NCBI GenBank assembly: GCA_026706425.1
Contig: JAPOYW010000511.1
Location: 12,271-25,980 of the forward strand
Direction of reading: 5' to 3'
Length of the DNA stretch: 13,710 nucleotides
Source: Gammaproteobacteria bacterium
Lineage (GTDB): Bacteria > Pseudomonadota > Gammaproteobacteria > Pseudomonadales > Azotimanducaceae
The notes below the pieces were generated by a model. It was not told where the DNA came from. It saw only the letters and a program-made list of their open reading frames with translations, and did not search any database. Positions within the stretch are counted from its first letter, which is position 1, and each line of letters begins with the position of its first letter. A program made the position numbers and the translations under genes. Shown here piece after piece: positions 7,234-13,710 of this stretch.

Positions 7234-8022
7234 ATGCGCATAGCGCTCGTTCAAGCAGCGCCAGCGTGGCACGATCCCGCAGCCAACCGGGAACTCTTTG
7301 AGCAGATGATCGGGACCATCGATCAAGACGTCGATCTCGTCGTGCTCCCCGAGATGTTCAGTACGGGCTTCACCATGAGCTCGAGCGAAGTGGCTGAGAC
7401 CATGGCCGGCGAAACCGTCGCTTGGCTACGTGGCCAAGCGATCCAACGTGACCTGACGATCGTCGGCAGCGTCGTCATCGAGGACGGCGCGTATTTCAAC
7501 CGACTGGTTTGGATGCCGCCGGACGGGCGAGCGACGACCTACGACAAACGTCATTTGTTCCGCATGGCCGGCGAGCACGAACACTATGCGGCCGGGAGCA
7601 AACGGGTCGTTGTGACCATCGGCTCGTGGCGCGTGTGCTTGAGCGTCTGCTACGACTTGCGGTTCCCGGTCTGGCTGCGTTGCCGAAACGACTACGACCT
7701 ACTGCTCTGCGTCGCCAACTGGCCGGCGGCGCGTCAAACGGCTTGGGACGCCCTGCTTCGCGGTCGCGCCGTCGAGAACCAATGCTACGTGGCCGCTGTG
7801 AATCGAATCGGCACGGACGGCAACGGCATCGAGTATCGCGGCGGTAGCGCGGTTTGCGATTGGAATGGCGTGGCCGTTGCTTCTGCGGAAGAAGCGGAAA
7901 GAGCGGAACGAGCCGATGACCCGGCCGTGCTCTATGCGTCACTCGATCTCGATGCCGTGCGAGCCTTTCGACAGGGCTTCCCCGCCTGGCGGGATGCCGA
8001 CGAGTTCAGGGTCGTCTCGTGA
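7234..8022 (+). CDS. yafV: Omega-amidase, YafV-like nitrilase-superfamily hydrolase
   Basis: The product is 262 aa with the carbon-nitrogen hydrolase triad at Glu40 (VVLPEMFSTGF), Lys105 (YDKRHLFRM) and Cys139 (SVCYDLRFPVW). The segments HLFRMAGEHEHY, VANWPAARQTAW, NRIGTDGNG and the ending FPAWRDADEF closely follow E. coli YafV. The known reaction is hydrolysis of 2-oxoglutaramate to 2-oxoglutarate and ammonia in the cytoplasm, removing the by-product of glutamine transaminases such as the one encoded just upstream. The ATG at 7234 lies 5 bp after the aminotransferase stop. A GTG at 7216, overlapping that stop and preceded by GGAA, is an alternative start adding six residues. The stop overlaps the next gene's GTG, so the three genes probably form one operon. 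Confidence 0.92.
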   Translation: MRIALVQAAPAWHDPAANRELFEQMIGTIDQDVDLVVLPEMFSTGFTMSSSEVAETMAGETVAWLRGQAIQRDLTIVGSVVIEDGAYFNRLVWMPPDGRATTYDKRHLFRMAGEHEHYAAGSKRVVVTIGSWRVCLSVCYDLRFPVWLRCRNDYDLLLCVANWPAARQTAWDALLRGRAVENQCYVAAVNRIGTDGNGIEYRGGSAVCDWNGVAVASAEEAERAERADDPAVLYASLDLDAVRAFRQGFPAWRDADEFRVVS

Positions 8023-8384
8023 GCGGGCAAGGCATCGCGCCGCGCGCCACCAAGCGCATGGTCCGGGCGACGGGTTTCGCTTCGTCCTTGGTCGTGGCCC
8101 TGTTCTGCATGGGCTGCGGCTCGGAGACCGAGGTGGCAGACCATCCCGGCAAAGCCGTCTACCAACGGTACTGCTATGCCTGCCACCAGGCCGGGATCGC
8201 CGACGCACCGAAGTTGGGCGACAAGGACGCATGGGCACCTCGCCTCACCAAGTCTCGAGCCGAACTCGTCGACAACGTCATACGCGGCATGGCACCCGGG
8301 ATGCCGCCGCGGGCAGGCTGCGGCACGTGTACGGACGAGGAGCTGGCAGCCGCCGTCGACTTCATGGTGCTTCGCGCCCGGTAG
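8019..8384 (+). CDS. Small c5-type cytochrome c, probable lipoprotein
   Basis: The product is 121 aa from the GTG at 8019, whose bases overlap the amidase stop (GTGA); an ATG at 8058 is another start. A hydrophobic signal segment (about residues 18-32) ends at a possible lipobox with Cys33. The mature part has one heme-c site CYACH (52-56), a likely axial Met at 91 or 95 (MAPGMPP) and the Cys101/Cys104 pair (CGTC) before DEELAAAVDFM, which is characteristic of cytochrome c5. Such proteins carry single electrons in the periplasm. The link to the two upstream cytoplasmic enzymes is not obvious; translational coupling suggests co-expression. The lipobox is imperfect (Cys-Met-Gly before the Cys), so ordinary signal-peptide cleavage is possible. 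Confidence 0.85.
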   Translation: MSGQGIAPRATKRMVRATGFASSLVVALFCMGCGSETEVADHPGKAVYQRYCYACHQAGIADAPKLGDKDAWAPRLTKSRAELVDNVIRGMAPGMPPRAGCGTCTDEELAAAVDFMVLRAR

Positions 8385-8462
8385 GCCCCTCGCCCCCGCC
8401 AACGTCCGCGCTGGCGCTGGCAACCACTCAACGATGAGCGTCACGGGTTTCCGACCGCCGCG

Positions 8463-8960
8463 TCACACGGGCAGAGGCTTCTCCAGGTACCGCAGGCCGC
8501 GCGCGTTCGTCCACGCCTTGAGTTGCTCAGCCGAGCCATAGGCCCTTTGTCGCTTGCTGAGCGCGAACATACGTGCCCTCCAGTCGGAGATCCCATCGGA
8601 TTGGGCGGTCTTCTTCTCGGGCGTCGTATGCGCTGCGGCCATACCCTCCAACAGACCCACGTAGTCGCCGAGAGTGATCTCGACGAACGACCGATCCTGG
8701 CCGAGTCCCGAGGCGATGGGACGAAGATAGTCCGCCAGCCGCTCGGGGCTGTTCTCGCGCACCCGCTCTGCAATCGACACGTCCTCGTAGTCCTCGATCG
8801 TCTTTACCAGGTCGGCACGCACCGCATTGAGGTCGACGTAGGCCGAGGCAGCGATGATCGCACTCTCGTTCAAGAGGGCACCGGAATAGAAGCGCTGCTG
8901 GAAGAAGTGCCCTTCGCAGTCGTCCTCGAGGTTCGCCCACCTCGCGATCGGCTGCTTTAG
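8463..8960 (-). pseudogene. C-terminal remnant of a REP-associated/IS200-like (Y1) transposase
   Basis: The frame is open from 8960 (after an in-frame TAG at 8963-8961) to a TGA at 8465-8463. It encodes LKQPIARWANLEDDCEGHF, then FQQRFYSGALLNESAIIAAS and AYVDLNAVRADLV, continuing to ...ARGLRYLEKPLPV. This follows the C-terminal half of the large REP-associated Y1 transposase family (pattern: NEPIARRAN..., GRFWEGRF, AALLDE, AYVDLNPVRAG). The N-terminal half, which holds the HUH metal site and catalytic tyrosine, is absent: upstream sequence in all three minus-strand frames shows nothing similar. There is no good ATG; the best start would be a TTG at 8873. It is therefore read as a truncated, inactive relic. 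The C-terminal tail is intact, so the break is a 5' deletion or replacement. Confidence 0.78.
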
Positions 8961-9242
8961 CTAGAGTTTGTCCACGGCTTTTCTTGTGGGGAGATCGCTG
9001 CTTCCGTCCGGAATCTACGAAGAGGGGCATCGCGTGCTCGTGTTTCGTGGACCGGGACGACTGGATGGTCAGCCTCGACATCGGGTGGGGCGGACGGGAC
9101 TCGGTTTGGACATTGGCCGTTGTCACCGTCCGCCTCTCCCGGTGTCGTCCATCCGGGCTGGGACCAGCGGAGTCTGGAGAGCGGCTGGCAGACGCCGAGG
9201 TGTGGTCCGTCCCACGCAGGTGGTGATCACCGTTGGGCCCAA

Positions 9243-9261
9243 GAGTGGTGTGTGCCCCACC
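9243..9261. repeat. Degenerate dispersed element, partial copy D
   Basis: This 19-bp stretch matches 9316-9334 (the 3' part of copy C) at 15 of 19 positions, 73 bp upstream in the same orientation. It covers only the GTGTGT end of the element. Confidence 0.35.
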
Positions 9262-9286
9262 GGCCGCATGTCCCACCGGCGGCATG
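9255..9286. repeat. 16-bp tandem duplication
   Basis: Bases 9255-9270 and 9271-9286 match at 14 of 16 positions (CCACCGG...GCATG). The second unit leads directly into repeat copy C. Confidence 0.6.
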
Positions 9287-9330
9287 ATGTCACGGCAATA
9301 TTGCGGCAGGGCCTAGAGTTGCGTGTGTCC
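9286..9330. repeat. Degenerate dispersed element, copy C
   Basis: This stretch aligns without gaps to copy B (27 of 45 identical), sharing ATATTG and GTGTGTCC at the same spacing. It contains the palindrome GCAATATTGC at 9295-9304. It ends 9 bp before the stop codon of the M28-like gene and lies about 325 bp from the transposase relic. Confidence 0.5.
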
Positions 9331-9339
9331 CATCGAGCG

Positions 9340-10485
9340 TCAGACTAAACGCGTCGCGATGGCGAGCACCGCCCGGGCGACGCGGCCGGTGTTGTGGAGG
9401 TCGATGGTGGTCGGCCAACGGTCGTCGGGGTGGTGGAACCAGCGATTGCTTCCGAGCAGCGAGACGTAGCGTTCGCCCAGGTCGTGGATGTTGCGCGCCT
9501 CGCCGCCGGGACGCGAGCCGAGGGGCGTGGTCGAGGACACGGTCACGCCGTGCGTCGAGAGAGTGCGTTGCGCCATGTCCATGAGTTCGGCATCCGATGC
9601 CTGCAGCCGGATTCGGGAGTCCACGGCGGCGAAGTTGGCGCCCAGGTGGATCCAGCCGTGGCTGGGCGGCGTGTCCTTGGTGGCCAGGAAGTGGTCCAGC
9701 CCGAGATGGCCGAGTTCATGTCCGGTGGTGGCGATGAACACGACATCCCGCGCCGGCCGATTCGCCGCGAAGTGACGCAGCAACGCCAACCACACCGCGA
9801 TGCCGCCGCCGCGCTCCGCCGTGCAGACCCACCAGGCGCTCTTCGGGGTCACCACGGTCAACGGCGCCAACGCCGGATCGCGCCCGCGTACCCGGCAATA
9901 CACGTTCGAACCCGTCGCCGACTCCAGCGACACATGTGCCGTGAGACGCCCCACAGCCCCAGCGGACGATGCCTCGTGGAGCCACTTCTCGTGCTCGGTC
10001 GCCACCTGCAGGACGGGCGGACCGAAGGGCTCGCTGAACCGATCCGCGTTCTGCAAGGCGAGGCCCGTCACCCGCTCGTCCATCTTAGAGACCGCGACGA
10101 TGGCTCGATAGTCGTTGGTTCGACGGAATGCGGCGAGTGCGCCCGTGGCGCCGGCGGCGTTGCCGAAGGCACCGACCCCGATCCCGGCGGCGCCGCGGCT
10201 TTCGCCCAGCAAACCGAGACCACCGACGACGCCTTCGGGTCCCGTCGTCCCGCCGTCGAACAGGGGCACGCCCTCGACCACGGTCCCGTCGACGTCGAGC
10301 GCGCACCGCTTGAGCACCCACCGTGACAGCGCGAAGTCGTCCCGGCGCGGTTCGGAGCCCGCGGACTTCACGCGCCCGGCCAACCAATCGGAAGTCTGTC
10401 GATCGCCCGCCGTGCCCGTGCGGTGGTCGTCGATGGCGTCCCAGGCCTCGATGTCGGCGGCGATGTTCCCGGCCAACTCGCTCAT
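9340..10485 (-). CDS. M28-like metallopeptidase-fold protein, metal site poorly conserved
   Basis: The product is 381 aa. It starts at 10485, seven bases after AGGGGG, a good Shine-Dalgarno. The region around residues 211-265 has M28 architecture: VVTPKSAWW, AERGGGIAVWLALLRHF, then ARDVVFIATTGHELGHLGLDHF, and a C-terminal WFHHPDDRWPTTIDLHNTGRV (349-369) like the last His-ligand segment of M28 enzymes. In typical M28 peptidases these segments carry a first His ligand, a bridging Asp and a Glu-Glu pair. Here the first two appear replaced (SAWW; AERGG) and the pair reads His256-Glu257. No signal peptide is seen, so the protein is probably cytoplasmic. The fold is likely; catalysis is doubtful and the substrate unknown. 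The gene is divergent from katG. Confidence 0.7.
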   Translation of the reverse strand: MSELAGNIAADIEAWDAIDDHRTGTAGDRQTSDWLAGRVKSAGSEPRRDDFALSRWVLKRCALDVDGTVVEGVPLFDGGTTGPEGVVGGLGLLGESRGAAGIGVGAFGNAAGATGALAAFRRTNDYRAIVAVSKMDERVTGLALQNADRFSEPFGPPVLQVATEHEKWLHEASSAGAVGRLTAHVSLESATGSNVYCRVRGRDPALAPLTVVTPKSAWWVCTAERGGGIAVWLALLRHFAANRPARDVVFIATTGHELGHLGLDHFLATKDTPPSHGWIHLGANFAAVDSRIRLQASDAELMDMAQRTLSTHGVTVSSTTPLGSRPGGEARNIHDLGERYVSLLGSNRWFHHPDDRWPTTIDLHNTGRVARAVLAIATRLV

Positions 10486-10646
10486 CGAGAGCCCCCTGTC
10501 CCGGCCAAATCCCGCGCCATCATTGTCTTGAAATCATAATCGTTAGACACTAGCAAGATGAACTCTTACTCTCAGGCTCTCAGGAGCAGTCGGGTTTGAT
10601 GTCGCAACGACAGTGCAGACCCGTGCACGACTAGGAAGGGAATTAC
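10486..10646. promoter_or_regulatory. Divergent control region between the M28-like gene and katG
   Basis: This 161-bp stretch has an AT-rich island (about 10524-10560) in otherwise GC-rich DNA. TTGAAA (10528-10533) followed after 17 bp by TAGCAA (10551-10556) is a weak promoter candidate for katG. No convincing OxyR or Fur site could be recognised by eye. Before katG, AGGAAGGGA (10632-10640) is a clear Shine-Dalgarno, 6 bp from the ATG. Confidence 0.4.
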
Positions 10647-12839
<2,193 letters not shown>

Positions 12840-12907
12840 TCCCCTCGGGCGGGTGCGCGGCGGAGGTCTGACGACGACCGTCGCGCGGATCGCCCACGTG
12901 GCATAGT

Positions 12908-12928
12908 CTTCGACGTCGATGGTCGAAG
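12908..12928 (+). promoter_or_regulatory. Hairpin overlapping the Shine-Dalgarno of the hydratase gene
   Basis: CTTCGAC (12908-12914) and GTCGAAG (12922-12928) form a perfect 7-bp stem with a 7-base loop. The right arm overlaps the first bases of the Shine-Dalgarno AAGGGGG (12926-12932), seven bases before the ATG at 12939. The fold could limit ribosome access; no T-tract follows, so it is not a typical terminator. Confidence 0.4.
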
Positions 12929-12938
12929 GGGGCGTCCC

Positions 12939-13661
12939 ATGGCGGTAGTGGAGTTCGTCCAATACGGGCGGTGGGCGGAGGTCGTCCTGAACCGGCCCGA
13001 GCGGCGCAACGCCATCAACGGTCCCTTGGGCGAAGCGCTCGCCGCGGCCATCGGGCGCGCCGGCGACGACGACGGCATCCAGGCCATACTGCTCCGGGGT
13101 GCCGACGGCGCGTTCTGCTCCGGCCTCGATCTGAAGGCTTTCAACGCAGATCCGCCTCCCGACTGGATGCCGCGTTTCCCCGCCATCTGGCGGCGTGCCC
13201 ACAAGGCCATCTTCGAATGCCGCAAACCCATCGTCGCCGCCCTGGAGCGCTACGCCATCAACGGCGGCGCGGCCCTGGCACTCGCAGCGGACCTGCTCGT
13301 CGCCGGCGAGACCGCATTCCTGCAGGTCGGCGAGGTCAGGCAGGGCATGGCGGCACCGTACAACATGGCTTGGCTCCGCCTGCGTCTCAGCGAGAACACG
13401 GCCGCGAAACTGACGCTGACCGGGCGTCGGTTCACGGGATCGGAACTCGCCTCCCTGGGCATCGCCTACGCCGCCGTTCCCGATGACGACGTGGTAGCAG
13501 CCGCACGCCGCCTGGCGGAGGAACTGGCCGCCTACCCCGACGGCGCGCTGGCGCGGATCAAGGCACTGTTGCGCGCCTACAACGACACTCCCGCGGACGA
13601 CTGGTTCGACCGGGCCACGCGGCACGCAGGGCCCCGGGTCAGGCCGCAGGCCGTCCCGTAG
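12939..13661 (+). CDS. Enoyl-CoA hydratase/isomerase-family (crotonase) protein
   Basis: The product is 240 aa, slightly short for the usual 255-260. Crotonase features are in order: VVLNRPERRNAIN (15-27), the oxyanion loop GADGAFCSGLDLKAF (54-68), INGGAALALAADLLVAGETAF (108-127) and QVGEVRQGM (129-137). Glu132 matches the second catalytic Glu of enoyl-CoA hydratase (Glu164 in rat), but the first (Glu144) is replaced by Ala near residue 112. True hydratase activity is therefore uncertain, and other crotonase reactions such as isomerisation are possible. The start is supported by AAGGGGG seven bases upstream. The last Pro codon and the TAG stop lie inside a 56-bp repeat shared with gspG, so the C-terminus may have been altered by that repeat. 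No neighbouring gene points to a pathway. Confidence 0.88.
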   Translation: MAVVEFVQYGRWAEVVLNRPERRNAINGPLGEALAAAIGRAGDDDGIQAILLRGADGAFCSGLDLKAFNADPPPDWMPRFPAIWRRAHKAIFECRKPIVAALERYAINGGAALALAADLLVAGETAFLQVGEVRQGMAAPYNMAWLRLRLSENTAAKLTLTGRRFTGSELASLGIAYAAVPDDDVVAAARRLAEELAAYPDGALARIKALLRAYNDTPADDWFDRATRHAGPRVRPQAVP

Positions 13662-13710
13662 CGCCCCAGTGCCGCCCCGACCGCGTCGGCAACGACGCGC
13701 CTTCGCTCCG
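13655..13710. repeat. 56-bp dispersed direct repeat, copy 2 (at the right edge)
   Basis: This is identical to 2389-2444 in the same orientation, and the match runs to the last base of the window, so its true right end is unknown. It contains the same hairpin at 13682-13688 and 13693-13699. It supplies the last codon and stop of the crotonase gene. Confidence 0.9.

Larger units (their letters stand above)
8961..9339. other. Gene-free region beside the transposase relic, rich in short repeats
   Basis: About 380 bp. The longer frames here give composition-biased, unrecognisable proteins on both strands. It contains a 16-bp tandem duplication (9255-9286), a perfect palindrome GCAATATTGC (9295-9304), repeat copy C and a fourth partial copy. 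It looks like the decayed flank of a mobile element. Confidence 0.6.

Noticed and set aside
8984..9226. 80-codon plus-strand frame upstream of the M28-like gene
   Set aside because: No ribosome binding site, no recognisable motif, and it lies in decayed repeat-rich DNA; not supported as a gene.
10524..10560. Possible Fur or OxyR box before katG
   Set aside because: The AT-rich island resembles a Fur site only loosely and lacks the spaced OxyR pattern; left as a generic control region.

Overview
The window looks like chromosomal DNA of a GC-rich, aerobic, Gram-negative proteobacterium. A gammaproteobacterium is most likely, because the type II secretion genes run E-F-G-H-I-J-K and the aminotransferase and amidase closely resemble enterobacterial YbdL and YafV. 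The species cannot be named from the sequence.

Layout. Bases 1-5805 (minus strand) hold a type II secretion block read from right to left: gspE, a 383-bp gap with a possible promoter, then tightly packed or overlapping gspF, gspG, gspH, gspI, gspJ and the start of gspK, which runs off the left edge. Bases 6050-8384 (plus strand) hold a compact run of a methionine-type aminotransferase (ybdL-like), an omega-amidase (yafV-like) and a small c5-type cytochrome. Bases 8463-8960 (minus) are the C-terminal remnant of an IS200/REP-associated (Y1, RAYT-type) transposase, followed by about 380 bp without genes but with short repeats. Bases 9340-10485 (minus) encode an M28-like protein with poorly conserved metal ligands, divergent from katG (10647-12839, plus). 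A short enoyl-CoA hydratase/isomerase-family gene (12939-13661) closes the window.

How the genes work together. GspE powers the secretion machine, GspF is the inner-membrane platform and GspG-K build the pseudopilus. The aminotransferase and omega-amidase form a recognised pair: glutamine-dependent transamination of a 2-oxo acid such as 4-methylthio-2-oxobutyrate makes 2-oxoglutaramate, which the amidase hydrolyses and so pulls the reaction forward. KatG removes peroxide.

Unusual content. A 56-bp exact direct repeat lies both inside the gspG leader coding sequence and at the extreme right edge, where it supplies the stop codon of the hydratase gene. A 48-bp tandem duplication covers the gspH start. 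A degenerate family of short elements ending in a GTGTGTCC motif lies on both sides of gspE and beside the transposase relic. No complete new defence, biosynthetic or mobile system is visible; the repeat and transposase signals are the most promising leads.
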